The notes under the pieces are model-generated. The model was not told the origin of the DNA and searched no databases. It was given only the letters and a program-made list of their open reading frames with translations. Made by a program: the position numbers and the translations under genes. This document shows, piece after piece, positions 22,781-32,905 of a stretch of 64,000 nucleotides of DNA; within the stretch, counting starts at the first letter, position 1, and each line of letters opens with the position of its first letter. This DNA comes from Physcomitrium patens. Its lineage: Eukaryota > Streptophyta > Bryopsida > Funariales > Funariaceae. The stretch covers positions 971,117 to 1,035,116 of the forward strand of contig NC_037270.1 in the NCBI RefSeq assembly GCF_000002425.4. Reading direction: 5' to 3'.

Positions 22781-23143
22781 AAGATAAAGAAGGAGAATGC
22801 AAATAGTGTGCAAGATGAATTTGGAGGACAAGATTATGCATTCACGGCAACAAATGGAACCTCTATGGCTTCCATGTCAAGATGGATTGTGGATTCAGGT
22901 TGTTCCAAGCATATGACACCTTATAAGTGTTCATTTGATACTTATGAAGCTATTCCAATATCAAAAGTAGTGTTGGCAGATAGTAGTACATGTAAAGCCA
23001 TTGGAATTGGCTCTATTATGGTAGAGGTGGTTGTGAATGGACAAACCAATCGGATCAGACCCAAAAACGTCCTTCATGTGCCTAAGATGGAGCAAAACCT
23101 TCTTTCAATGAATAAACTTGTAATGGAAGATTTTAAAGTTTAA
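22781..23143 (+). pseudogene. Copia-2 protease
   Basis: Open from 22808 to 23143. The active site is WIVDSGCSKHMTPYK (Asp-Ser-Gly kept). 'VLHVPKMEQNLLSMNKLV' marks the domain end. It terminates at TAA 23141-23143 followed by FDMNGCF, the same stop as in copia-1. Confidence 0.85.
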
Positions 23144-24616
23144 TTTGACATGAATGGATGTTTTGTTAGATCATTGAATGGAGACAAGGTCTTCAAAGGC
23201 TTGAAAGAAGGAAATTTATACTACCTCATTTGTAAGAAGGTGAATGGAGTAGAAGTAGCTGGATTTACTGAGTTTACATCAAATAAAGACACGTTAAATA
23301 TATGATATCGTCGCCTTGGCCATTTGAATGTGAAGAGCATGAAAGAGCTTAAGACCATGGTAAGTGGCTTAGATCTTAGAAATACAAGCCAAAATGTAAA
23401 ACAACTTGCATGTGAATGATGCATATAAGGCAAACAACAAAGGGCCTCATTTCCAAGGAGTGTAGGAACACGTGCTATCAAATTGTTGGAGATTGTCCAT
23501 TCAAATATATGTGGACCTATGAAAAATACAAGTATTGGAAGATCAAGGTATTTCCTTACTTTCATTGATGATTATTCAAGAAAGATTTGGATCTATATTC
23601 TTAAAGCCAAGAGTGAATTCTTTTGGAGGTTTAAGGAGTTTAAAGCACTTGTTGAAAAACAAACTGAATGCAAGATCAAGGTGCTACATACAGACAATGG
23701 AAGTGAGTACATGTCTAAGTAATTTGATGTTTATTTGAAGAATGAAGGAATTGCTAGATAAACCACAACTTCGTACACTCCACAACAAAATGGTGTTGCT
23801 GAAAAGATAAATCGAACCATTGTAGAGATGGCAAGGAGTATGTTACATGCTCAAAACCTTGGCTATGAATTTTGGACGGAAGCTGTGGTGAATATAGTAT
23901 ATACAAGAAATAGATGTCCAACAAGTACTCTTGCATTAATGACACCACAAGAAGCATGGAGTGGTAGACAACCTTGCATTTCCCATATGAGGACCTTTGG
24001 TTGCATTGCATATGCAAAAACACCTGATTGTATGAGGTCCAAACTTGATGCAAAAGGTACAAAGTGTGTGTTTCTTGGTTATTGTGAAGGTACTAAGGCA
24101 TATAGGCTAATGTGCTTGGAAACCAAGAAGATCATCAAAAGTCGTGATGTTGTGTTCTTAGAGCATAAGAGAGCTTGTGAGCACTTGGAGATGTGTCCAA
24201 ATGGGAGTAATGGTGTGTTTGTGGATACATCTTTGGATTCAGCAAAGAAACAAGAAGATGAAGACAATGAACATGATGAAGATGAAAAGCCAAAGAAGGT
24301 TGAAAATATGAAGGCTCCTATAATTGATAGGACTAGCAATGAAAGAAATGAAGATGTTGAAGATTGGGATGATGACAATGATGAAGACTTCCAACCATTG
24401 AGTGAGAAATGACAAGGTTTAAGAATTGGAAAAGAACAAGGTGAATGTTCTTCAATCAATGAAAGGAGATATCTTTTGAGAGAAAGAAGGCAACATGGCG
24501 AATGGTGGAAGGATCACATCTTCCCTCAAGTAAGTGAAGAAAATACAAATGTTGCTCTTCTTGCTGATCCATTGTCTTTGTGTGATGCTATGAAGTATGA
24601 AGATGCAATCAAGTAG
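23144..24616 (+). pseudogene. Copia-2 integrase and linker
   Basis: The HHCC module is YRRLGHLNVKSMKEL and CE-stop-CI-stop-GKQ; three stops lie in and around it (one just before YRRLGH). The core has Asn at the first catalytic position (HSNICGPM, AAT 23504-23506), Asp in HTDNGSEYMSK, and Glu in QNGVAEKINR, with further stops around 23722 and 23761. The 'LDAKGTKCVFLGY' block is intact at about 24045. The acidic linker is open to 24412, and TAG at 24614-24616 matches the stop of copia-1. Open pieces: 23483-23722, 23828-24412. Confidence 0.85.
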
Positions 24617-26129
24617 GAGAAGGCTATGGAAGAAAAGTACCAATCTCTTATGGACAATGGTACATGGAAATTGGCACCTCTTCCACCAAATCGATCTAGT
24701 GTTAGTTGTAAATGGGTGTTTAGGACTAAAAGAGATGCAATGGGTGTGGTGGTAAGGCACAAGGCAAGATTAGTTGCCAAAAGATACTCACAAGTTACTG
24801 GAATTGATTTCAATGAGACTTATGCACCCGTTGCCAAATTCACCACCATAAGGACCATTGTAGTAATAGGGGCAGCAATGGATTTGGAAATACACTAAAT
24901 GAATGTAAAGACGGCCTTTTTGAATGGAGAATTGTAAGAAGACATCTATATGGACCAACTTCAAGGATTTGTACAAAAAGGCAAAGAACATCTTGTTTGT
25001 AAATTGAAAAAATCTTTGTATGGATTGAAACAATTACCAAGGGCATGGTACCAACAAATTGACACCTTCTTTATCAATGAAGGATTTGTAAGGAGTGAAG
25101 GTGATCATTCATTGTATGTGATGCAATCTAGAGAGTTCTTGTTGATTGTAATCCTCTATGTTGATGATTTGATCATCTTGGCTAACAATATGGAAAAGAT
25201 GGATTGAATGAAGGCCAAATTAGAGAAGGAATATGAGATGAGTGATTTGGGAGAATTGCACTATTGCTTGGGAGTAGAATTTGTAAGAGATCGTGGTAAC
25301 AAGACCATTACAATGAGCCAAACAAAGTACATTGAAGAAGTGTTGAAACGATTCAACATGGAGGAGTGCAAGCCCATTGGAACACCCTTGGAGGCAAATT
25401 TGAAGTTGATGGAGCTCACGGATGAGGACTTTGCACAAGTTGAACGTGAGATGCAAAGTATTCCATACAAAGCAGCAGAAAGGTCATTCATGTATGCAAT
25501 GGTGGCTACAAGAGTGGATCTTGCGTTGCAGTGAGTGTTGTAAGCCAATACATGTCTAAGGCTGGACCAATGCATTGGAAAATAGTAAAGAGGATTTTGA
25601 GGTACTTAAAATGCACAAAAGACTTCAAATTATGCCTTGGTGGTAAAGACATTGACTTGTAAGGTTATTGTGATGCCGATTGGGTTGGAGATGTAAATGA
25701 TAGAAGATCCACAATGGGATATGTACTCTTCATTTGAGTGAGAGCCATTTCATGGAATTGCAAGAGACAACCTACTATTGCAAGATCAACAATGGAGGCA
25801 GAGTATATGGCAGCAAGCTATTGTGCAATGGAGGCCTGTTAGATAAGGCAACTCTTAGAAGACATTGGTCTAATGCAACTAGAAGCAACTTCCATTATGT
25901 GTGACAATCAAAGATGTCTTGCATTTGCAAAGAATCCAAAGCATCATTCAAAGACCAAGCATATTGATGTTCAACATCATTTCATATGAGAGAAGATTGA
26001 AGATGGAATAATAGGTATGAAGTATGGTGCTACAAATGACATGCTTGTTGATGTGCTTACAAAGGCATTAGTTAAGGGTAGACATCATGACTTGATTCAA
26101 AGATTATGATTAAAAGCCTTTTGAATATT
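24617..26129 (+). pseudogene. Copia-2 reverse transcriptase and RNase H
   Basis: Open pieces 24626-24898, 24950-25207 and 25208-25534 carry the RT: 'CKWVFRTKRDAMGVVVRHKA', 'LYGLKQLPRAWYQQ', the catalytic YVDD at 25157-25168 and 'YCLGVEFVRDR'. A short deletion near 25525 (copia-1 has one more base there) shifts the frame before RNase H. RNase H continues around 25660-26100 with 'GYCDAD' and 'STMEAEYMA' and several stops. The CDNQ motif lost in copia-1 is kept. Confidence 0.85.
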
Positions 26130-26142
26130 AGGAAAGTGGGAG
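26130..26142 (+). promoter_or_regulatory. Copia-2 polypurine tract
   Basis: AGGAAAGTGGGAG directly before the 3' LTR at 26143. Confidence 0.85.
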
Positions 26143-26443
26143 TATTGAAGAACAGCAAGTACTTAATTAGTTACAACCACATAAAGTTTAAGAATAGTAT
26201 GTTGCTAATAGTAAAAAGGTAGCAAAGAGGTAAAGTAAGTTATTATGGTGGTACCGAGGCTTTACTAAGAAGAGGTAGAAATAGATGTAATATCAAATGG
26301 ATGGAAGTTGCCTCGTTGGTAAGCTAACTACTATAAGTAAAGAGTATTGGAAGGAAGAATTATTTTCCTCCACACTTCTAGTAGAGTATAATACTTGCTG
26401 ATGCTAAGTATTTGTAGCCTTTAGACTTCTTTTTTCTTCAATA
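26143..26443 (+). repeat. Copia-2 3' LTR
   Basis: 301 bases with the same termini as the 5' LTR. Differs from it at scattered positions and by a 3-base gap near 26328. Confidence 0.95.
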
Positions 26444-26628
26444 GCACCTTAATTAACTTCTATACTTCCTATATACTTTCCCCTGATTCTCCTGATTCCA
26501 ACCGTAATTCTGTAATTAACCACTTTTAATAACTAAATCACTCATCCGTCCTCTTGAATTTTCTATTATATGGACTATTAATATATTTTACCAATATCTT
26601 TCAAAAATGAATTAATATCTATTTTATA

Positions 26629-27190
26629 TAGCCCTACTCCTATCTGTGCATTGTCCTCGCTAATCTTCAATCGATACCTATCTAAAAATTATCTAACAAA
26701 ACTCTACAAAAATTACGATCCCTCTAGCCTATCTAATTAATCAATTGTCGCAGTATTTGTTATTGGTTCTACCGATTCCAGTTCCAACTGCAAATCTTCT
26801 TCTTCTTCCTCTAGTCCATCGATTCAATTATCAACTAGTTTGAGAGATCTTCATTATACTCATCCAGTACATGGACTTAAGCATCCAGTTTCAAGATTTG
26901 GACATCTCAAAGTTCCAATTATTACCATTGCTGACTCATCTATTCTGAAACATCTTCAATCGATACTTATGACTAGCTCTTCATTGTTAACTCTTAACTG
27001 GAACTACTATTCTTAAAAACATAAGAATTACAAGAAAATGGCACTCCAGCCAATCCAAAACAATACCACAGAATGACTTTAACTAGTGCCCCACTCCTAT
27101 TCTTTTACTATCTGGTGATAATGACAACATGTTTTCCATACTGTCTGTGAAAGGTAATCAAAAGTAATCTTTCTTGGTAGCCGCATTAAG
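26629..27190 (-). other. Element E region between RT remnant and 3' LTR
   Basis: On the minus strand the RT reading fades after 'LPFTDSMENM' (about 27135) and the next 500 bases match neither RT, RNase H nor integrase and contain no long open frame. The bases next to the LTR, GGAGTAGGG on the minus strand (26632-26640), may be the remnant of the polypurine tract. It could be the element's own 3' untranslated region joined to RT by an internal deletion, or captured foreign sequence. Confidence 0.5.
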
Positions 27191-27500
27191 TTTTTGGAAA
27201 TCCTAACAAAATTGGATTTTTCCATGATTCTTCGGTACCATCACGATTGATGACACCCATGCACTATGCGGAACAGGATAAATAAAACCCATGTTGAGAA
27301 GTTTATCCAATTTCTCTTTCATTAAAAAGAAATATTTTGAGTTATGCTGGTGTGGTCTTTGACGAATTGGAGTAACACCCTCTTCCAAATTAATCTGGTG
27401 CTCACACACGTCAACTGGAATCTCTTTCAAATCCGCATATGACCACACAAAGGAAGATTTATGACAGATGAAAAACTATTTTTAAGCATCCAATTCTATA
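27191..27500 (-). pseudogene. Element E reverse transcriptase, N-terminal part only
   Basis: The open piece 27203-27448 gives 'MWSYADLKEIPVDVCEHQIN', 'RQRPHQHNSKYFFLMKEKLD' and 'NMGFIYPVPHSAWVS', homologous to D RT at 13981-14170. The palm with the catalytic box is missing because the sequence diverges shortly downstream. Without a palm no polymerase could be made. Confidence 0.85.
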
Positions 27501-28340
27501 CCCATAATATTGGCATATATTTTAATTAGTTGTGGCGTTTCGTTGGTGCCTAGGTTAATAGATTGACACACAGGGTCTTCAACAATCTCTCATTTAATTA
27601 TCTTCTCCTGATCTGAATATCTTGTATTATCCAACATATGAAAACCACCCAAATCTGGTTCCAATGTGTTGACTCTATTGACTGTGGAACTGTTCATCCA
27701 TTCGGTAATAGCATGATCCGAGTTAGTCGCATCCTCCTGATATAGTAAATATTTGCCGAAACTTCCACATTGGTAGACTCCTACCTTTGGTGTTGAAGTG
27801 TTTTGTCCTACTTCAAATTGTGGTGAACCTATAGCATCGGCATCATCCTCAATTGATTGACTCTCATTGTCCGATGTAAATTCTGATTTTGGCAATTGAG
27901 ATTTTTCATGATATTGTATCGGATACATCTGTAAAACAATCTGGTCCTGACCTTTTCCAATTGTCAATGTGCCTCGGCCCCAATCATTCTTAATTTTGGC
28001 TTGATAAAGCCAAGGTCTGCCCAATAAAATGGGATACGATAACATAGAACTCTATGATCAAAATACAATATAATCGATTTTGTATGTCAATCCCACAATT
28101 ATAGTGGCAATATTTCGTAAGATTTCCATTATCTTTATCCGACTATAATCTGCCATTCCCAAGACCAATGTCGTAGGTAGCAATTGCTTTAGATCCAAGT
28201 CCTCCATTGTATCCGTGTTCATTAAATTCACACTGGAACCACCATCGACTTGTATCTCTGGAATTAAAATACCATCGATTGATACATTGATTGTTGGTGA
28301 TCCCGGATCTGGGTTTAAGCTAACCTCATGAATTTCTTTA
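27501..28340 (-). pseudogene. Element E aspartic protease
   Basis: Minus-strand reading from about 28340 includes the active-site motif QVDGGSSVNLMN, Asp codon at 28244-28246. The sequence D-G-G-S-S is like that of some plant gypsy proteases. The open piece 27590-28045 holds 'LLGRPWLYQAKIKNDWGRGT' and an acidic tail. Compared with D, the catalytic Asp is kept. A stop just upstream of 28045 separates the two halves. Confidence 0.75.
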
Positions 28341-28980
28341 GTATGGGATCTTCGTCATATTAGTATTGAATTCAATGTAGATCGACATTCTGGTGCTACA
28401 GCCAAAAGTTGCGTCATTGTAATTGAAGGCTGAATAACATCCAAATCCTTCAGAATGTCATAGGATTCCATATTGATAGTAATTTCCAATGCTCTTTTGC
28501 GTTTCATTGGTTTGAATCTAACTTTGTGATGTAAGATATTCTTCCGTTCTAGACTCGAAATTGGAACAACAGCCAAGATTTCCTTGGAATTTCCACCCCG
28601 AGAGGATCTTTCAATAGATAGGATGTTTCTTGAAACTGCATAGAGATCGAAACTGCTTGGAACGGAACCGAAGTCTCCGTAACTGGGACCTCATTGGGTT
28701 GTGCCACCGAGTCGGGTCTCATACTGGGTACGAAGTCCGTAACAGGACCTAGATTGGATGGTCCTCGTAAATTGGCATGTGGAACCGAATTGGGTTCTTC
28801 AATCTGTTGAGGTCTTAATATTGGGATACGTTCTAATACTAATATTGGTTCATTTAGCCCCGTGGACGGCACTACTTGCTCTCCTATGATTAGTTCATCC
28901 ACCTCGTGAATTACATTCTTATCTTTTTGATGGCCTCTACTAAGCACTGCGTTCACCACCTCGATACAATGTATTGGTGA
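28341..28980 (-). pseudogene. Element E Gag-protease linker
   Basis: Two open pieces, 28549-28959 and 28355-28576, in a proline- and valine-rich linker without recognised motifs ('PNEVPVTETSVPF'). The equivalent D region is 12550-13090 and is more decayed. The frame change between the two pieces suggests a frameshift or an original ribosomal frameshift site; the sequence does not settle which. Confidence 0.55.
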
Positions 28981-29800
28981 GTCTCATTGAACAGGGCCTT
29001 TGTCCTCCGCCAGTTAGCTTATTTGTATTTGCTGGTCTTGGTTATTATAATTAAAGGGCAGATTATACTGCTGATAAGTGTGACCAGACTGCTTACAATT
29101 TCTACATATTGAAGCATAGTCATTACTGGCCCTTGGATTAGGACATTCACTCGCATAATGTCTGATTTGTCTACAATGATAGCAACGAAGTGGTCTCCTG
29201 CCAACTCCTTCAGGGATATTGGGTGTCTCTACGGGTATATAACGGCTAGGTCTGTTCCATGTCGGATGAGTAAAGGATCCTGGTTGATCCATTGTTATTG
29301 TAGAATTTAGCATTGGCTTTGTCATGGGTGGATATTGATGGTATCTTGATCGGTTCATCGCCAATCCGTGAGTATTGGATACACCTTCTTGGTGAAATTC
29401 AGAGTTTAGGAAATTGGAATAATTCTTGTTTTGTTTATTCGCTTGATTTCTATTCCAACCAAACCTATTTCCTATTTGTACTTGATTAACGTTCCACTAG
29501 ATTGGTGGGATCATAGTCTCATTACGAAATTGTTGTTGTTGTTGTCTTTGCTAATTCCAACAATTTGCTGTTAGCTGCTTTCTTCCACAAAATGTACATT
29601 GATCCATTATTTGTGAGGGTGAGGGGCATTCTATTACAAAATGACCATGGCCCTTACAATTACTGTACCATACATTGGTCTTAGTATTGGTAGGCTTTTG
29701 CCTCTTTTCCTTTTCTTTGGCCATATTGATGGCCATTTCCTCTATTTTCTTCATCAAATTCAATAACAAGCTTTCATTGGAATCTTTTAGGGCTGACATT
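28981..29800 (-). pseudogene. Element E zinc-knuckle region of gag
   Basis: Two pairs of CCHC-like motifs. Pair 1 (about 29690-29565): YSNCKGHGHFVIEC, first Cys is Tyr; and CTFCGRKQLTANC, with Gln at the His position and a three-residue CX2CX3 spacing. Pair 2 (about 29250-29060): CYHCRQIRHYASEC, intact; and CRNCKQSGHTYQQY, last Cys is Tyr. D has the same four positions. Open pieces are 29551-29799 and 29014-29364, separated by a stop-rich stretch. Confidence 0.7.
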
Positions 29801-31190
29801 ATTGGTATACCTACTGTAGTTATTGCTTATTGTTGATATGGAAAATATGGAGCATACGCTGTTGTCACGTTCGGTGGTATAGCTTGGAATGGGGTGATAT
29901 TAACTGGCCTCTGAATATCCACTGATTCGTTCCAAGTCAGATTTTGATATCTACCTTGAACTGGAATCATCGTGGCTCCTGCACTTAAAAACTAATTATA
30001 ATGGCATTCCTCCCAAACCTTGGCTCTATTAAAGGATGTAGCCACCGTAACGGGTTGAGCTTCCTTTACAAACATTTTTAGCTCTAGTGGGTGCAAACCA
30101 TTGATTAATATGGATAAGATAAATACCTCTAATATTTGGTTATTCGGCCACTTACTAAGTATATCAGCCATTTGACCATAGTACGATTCTACCACCTCTT
30201 CTAGGATCAATTTGCTGTTCATTAACCTCTCTTGAAGGTGGTCCTCAAAACCAATTGGCCGAAAATGAGATAAAAATGTATTCTTCAATGCTTCCCGATT
30301 CGGAAATTGACCCACTGGTTGGTGGTTGTACCATTCAAACGTCGTGTCTTTTAAGGTCGCTGGCAGCCATCAAAACCAAATATCTTCAATTTTTCCATTA
30401 TTAGCTACACATGTTGTAAGAAACTGAGACAAATATTGATCGAGATCCGTACCCAAAAATCTCCAAAAAGTAGGTAGTGGCGCAACACTAGTCGTATGAT
30501 CACCTATTGCACCCATTTGTATTGCAATCGGAATGGCTTGTCCTCTTGATGCCATTGAATTTCTTATTCCGCTAAACTTCATTTTAAAATAATCTCTGCT
30601 TTTTCTTATTCTAATTTCCAAGCTCTCAATGCTCCTTGATTTATTGTTATTTTTTGCAAATAATTTTATTGGCTGAATTATAGGTAAAAATATCAGATTT
30701 TGAAATATAATATAATTATCTTTATTGGCGACCAATTTGTGCCAATCTGAAGAGCCACTATTGCTCGTTTCAGCGGTACCCCTTATTGGAAAAATATCCA
30801 ATGGAGTACGAAATTCTTCTACGCCTCCTTCTCTTTCAATTAATAGCCTCAAGATTTCCACTGGAATGTTAACAAAATTTTCCACGAGTATTCTTGGCAG
30901 TTTTTCTAACGATACATATGATTGCAGAATTAATAGTCTGTCAGATTCTTGATATGTTCGGATGCGTCGACAAGCTTGCAACCATGGTTTAATCCAATTT
31001 TGTCGATGCTTCCTTTTAAGATTACGTTCTTGCTCCTCTATAAGCAAGTTCCTTCCTTGCGCTCTTCCCTATCTTTCTCTCAACTGATTTATTTTCCTCG
31101 ATGCAATGTTCTCGTTCTTATTAACCATAATCTTGCTTCAAACACTACTGAAATCATCTTTCATTGTCAATTTTCTCAAACGTTTGGTAA
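29801..31190 (-). pseudogene. Element E gag core
   Basis: Best kept in an open piece of 225 residues (30370-31047, minus), followed by 29992-30315 after a stop. It contains 'EEFRTPLDIFPI', 'DWHKLVANKDNYIIF', 'RPIGFEDHLQERLMNSKL' and 'YYGQMADILSKWPNNQ'. The last is the retrotransposon Gag domain in gypsy elements. The true start is upstream of 31047; an arginine-rich stretch (RKHRQNW) lies near the start. D has the matching gene at 8960-10310. Confidence 0.8.
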
Positions 31191-31220
31191 TTAATTTTTA
31201 ATACTCAAAGCTATTATCAC

Positions 31221-31238
31221 TCCCTGACAGCGGCGCCA
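31221..31238 (-). promoter_or_regulatory. Element E primer-binding site
   Basis: Minus strand TGGCGCCGCTGTCAGGGA, three bases inside the 5' LTR. It resembles the site complementary to the 3' end of tRNA-Asp (TGGCGCCGTTGCCGGGGA), with four mismatches. The tRNA assignment is tentative; the position is secure. Confidence 0.8.
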
Positions 31239-31241
31239 AAA

Positions 31242-32032
31242 TGTGATTGCTCGTTTTACTTATTTTGGAAGAAACCTCCTAGAATAAAGCCGTATAGGGA
31301 GATTCGAACACGGAAAATGACTAATTGCTGAAGCGTTCACGTTAGGATCAGACAATCAATTACCTCTTAAATGTATCCTCTCTATTTCTAATATGTAAAT
31401 ACACAAGGAAACTATAATCTCCTCCTTCACCTTATCGGTCTCTTCCTTACAGCAATTCAGTCATACCAATAACTGCTATTTCCACCAATATATTCACCTT
31501 CATAATCTCCAACTGTAATGCTGTGCCCTCACAGCTTTCAGCACACAATTACCCTCATTTCAGTCACTGGAATTTTTTACACAGAACTGCCATTCACATT
31601 ACGGTGTTTCATACAAACACAGACTCATTCTCTCTACTGAAGTGCAATTAGATTTCAGCATTTAATCTTTCTTCTTCTCAAATAATACCAATCACATTTC
31701 CATTCCATAATTCACTTCACAATATTCAAAAAATCTCAATCTTCTTATTCAAAGAAAATAACAAACAAAAGAAAAGAGGTAGCACCAAGCTTACCCCGGC
31801 TCACACTATCACAGCGATGGCCCTCGGCTCATGACTATCACAGTCTTGCACCTTAATTAACTTCTACAACTCCTATATACTTTCCCTTGATTCTCCAAAT
31901 TCCAACTGTAATTTTGTAATTAACTACTTTTAATAACTAAATCACTCATCTGTCCTTCTGAATTTTCTATTATATGGACTATTAATATATTTTACCAATA
32001 ACTTTCAAAAACAAATTAATATCTATTGTACA
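31242..32032 (-). repeat. Element E 5' LTR (family C)
   Basis: 791 bases. Plus-strand reading TGTGATTGCTCG to ATTGTACA. Right flank GTGTA (32033-32037) equals the left flank at 20657-20661. Confidence 0.95.
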
Positions 32033-32609
32033 GTGTATGTTGATGCATCCAATGTTGTTATTGGATCTGTGTTAAGTTAGAAGGATGAAAAAAAAATAGA
32101 TCATCTAATATATTATGCTAGTTGACAATTGGTGGCTGCCAAACAAAATTACACTACTATTGAACGGAAAGCTTTGGGCATGATATATTCGGTTTAAAAA
32201 TTTCGACATTATTTGTTGAGCCATCCATTTGTATTTTATGAGGATCATGATGCCCTAAAATATATGATTAATAAGCCTTAGTTGAGTGGACATATTGCCA
32301 AATGGATATTATTACTACAAGAATTTAATTTTACTATTATCATAAGATCTAGGAAGAACCGTGCGAATGTTGACCATTCATCCCAATTGTTCAATATCCT
32401 GGGCAATGAACCTATTCTTGATGTACTTCTTGATGATGATTTATTTGATGTGGATGTAATTTCACTGGAATATAGTGAAATAATTTTATTTTTGACATTG
32501 CAAATATTTTCATCTGTATTTATCGAGAAGCTTAAAAAATGCTTAATTTTGAAAAATGTACCATATACAATGATTGATAATGCTTTGTATAAGCAAAGAA
32601 AGGATGGCA
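32033..32609 (+). pseudogene. Element D RNase H
   Basis: Resumes the D frame after E: 'YVYV' before and 'VDASNVVIGSVLS' after give the start of RNase H, with the first catalytic Asp in VDAS. Further on, with stops, come 'ALGMIYS' (Glu-containing helix), 'FYEDHDALKYMINKP' and 'LSGHIAKWILLLQEFNFTII'. An open piece is 32282-32617. RNase H would remove the RNA strand during reverse transcription. Confidence 0.8.
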
Positions 32610-32905
32610 TTTTATGACGATGTATCTTTCAAAGTGAAGTACAGTCAATATTAGATGGTTGCCACTTGGATAGTTGTAGTGGATATTTTGCTCATGATAG
32701 TATTGCTCGAAAAGCTTTAATGGTCAAATATTGGTCGCCAATAATATTTTCAAATGCACACCAATATGTTTACTGCTATGATCCATGTCAAAGAATTGAT
32801 CGACCAACTGGCACTTTTGCCATGCCATTAGTACCAATTTTGGCCCAAGCAACGTTTGAAAAATAAAAAATTGATTTTATTGGACCAATTATATTAACTT
32901 CGCGA
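32610..32905 (+). pseudogene. Element D integrase, zinc-binding module
   Basis: Open piece 32666-32866 has the HHCC remnant 'GYFAHDSIARKALMVKYW' and 'YCYDPCQRIDRPTG', where the usual first Cys is still present. 'KIDFIGPII' follows. It is interrupted at 32905 by a family B LTR; the core resumes at 34141. Confidence 0.75.

Larger units (their letters stand above)
21273..26443 (+). mobile_element. Copia-2: Ty1/copia element, 5171 bp, inside E's 3' LTR
   Basis: LTRs 21273-21576 (304) and 26143-26443 (301) have a perfect 10-base terminal inverted repeat, TATTGAAGAA and TTCTTCAATA. Target duplication GCACC is perfect (21268-21272 and 26444-26448). The internal region is collinear with copia-1 and clearly related in protein, but the LTRs are largely different except near the TATA box and the 3' end. 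It carries many stops and a frameshift and is more decayed than copia-1. It is the innermost element of the stack, so it is younger than E. Confidence 0.95.
20662..26628 (-). repeat. Element E 3' LTR, split by copia-2
   Basis: 20662-21272 plus 26449-26628 gives 791 bases, exactly the length of the 5' LTR at 31242-32032. The split is at GCACC, duplicated by copia-2. The two LTRs differ at many positions (for example 'gattcaaacataaggaatg' versus 'gattcgaacacggaaaatg'). Confidence 0.9.
20662..32032 (-). mobile_element. Element E: minus-strand gypsy element of family C, inserted in D
   Basis: Two 791-bp LTRs: 31242-32032 (5') and 20662-26628 (3', interrupted by copia-2). TGTGATTGC... to ...TTGTACA, flanked by GTGTA at 20657-20661 and 32033-32037. 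Between them on the minus strand are a primer-binding site, gag with four zinc knuckles, protease and the first part of RT; then about 560 bases of unrecognised sequence lead to the 3' LTR. RT palm, RNase H and integrase are absent, so E could only have moved with help in trans, or lost them later. It is a relative of D nested in D in opposite orientation. LTRs are clearly diverged. Confidence 0.9.
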
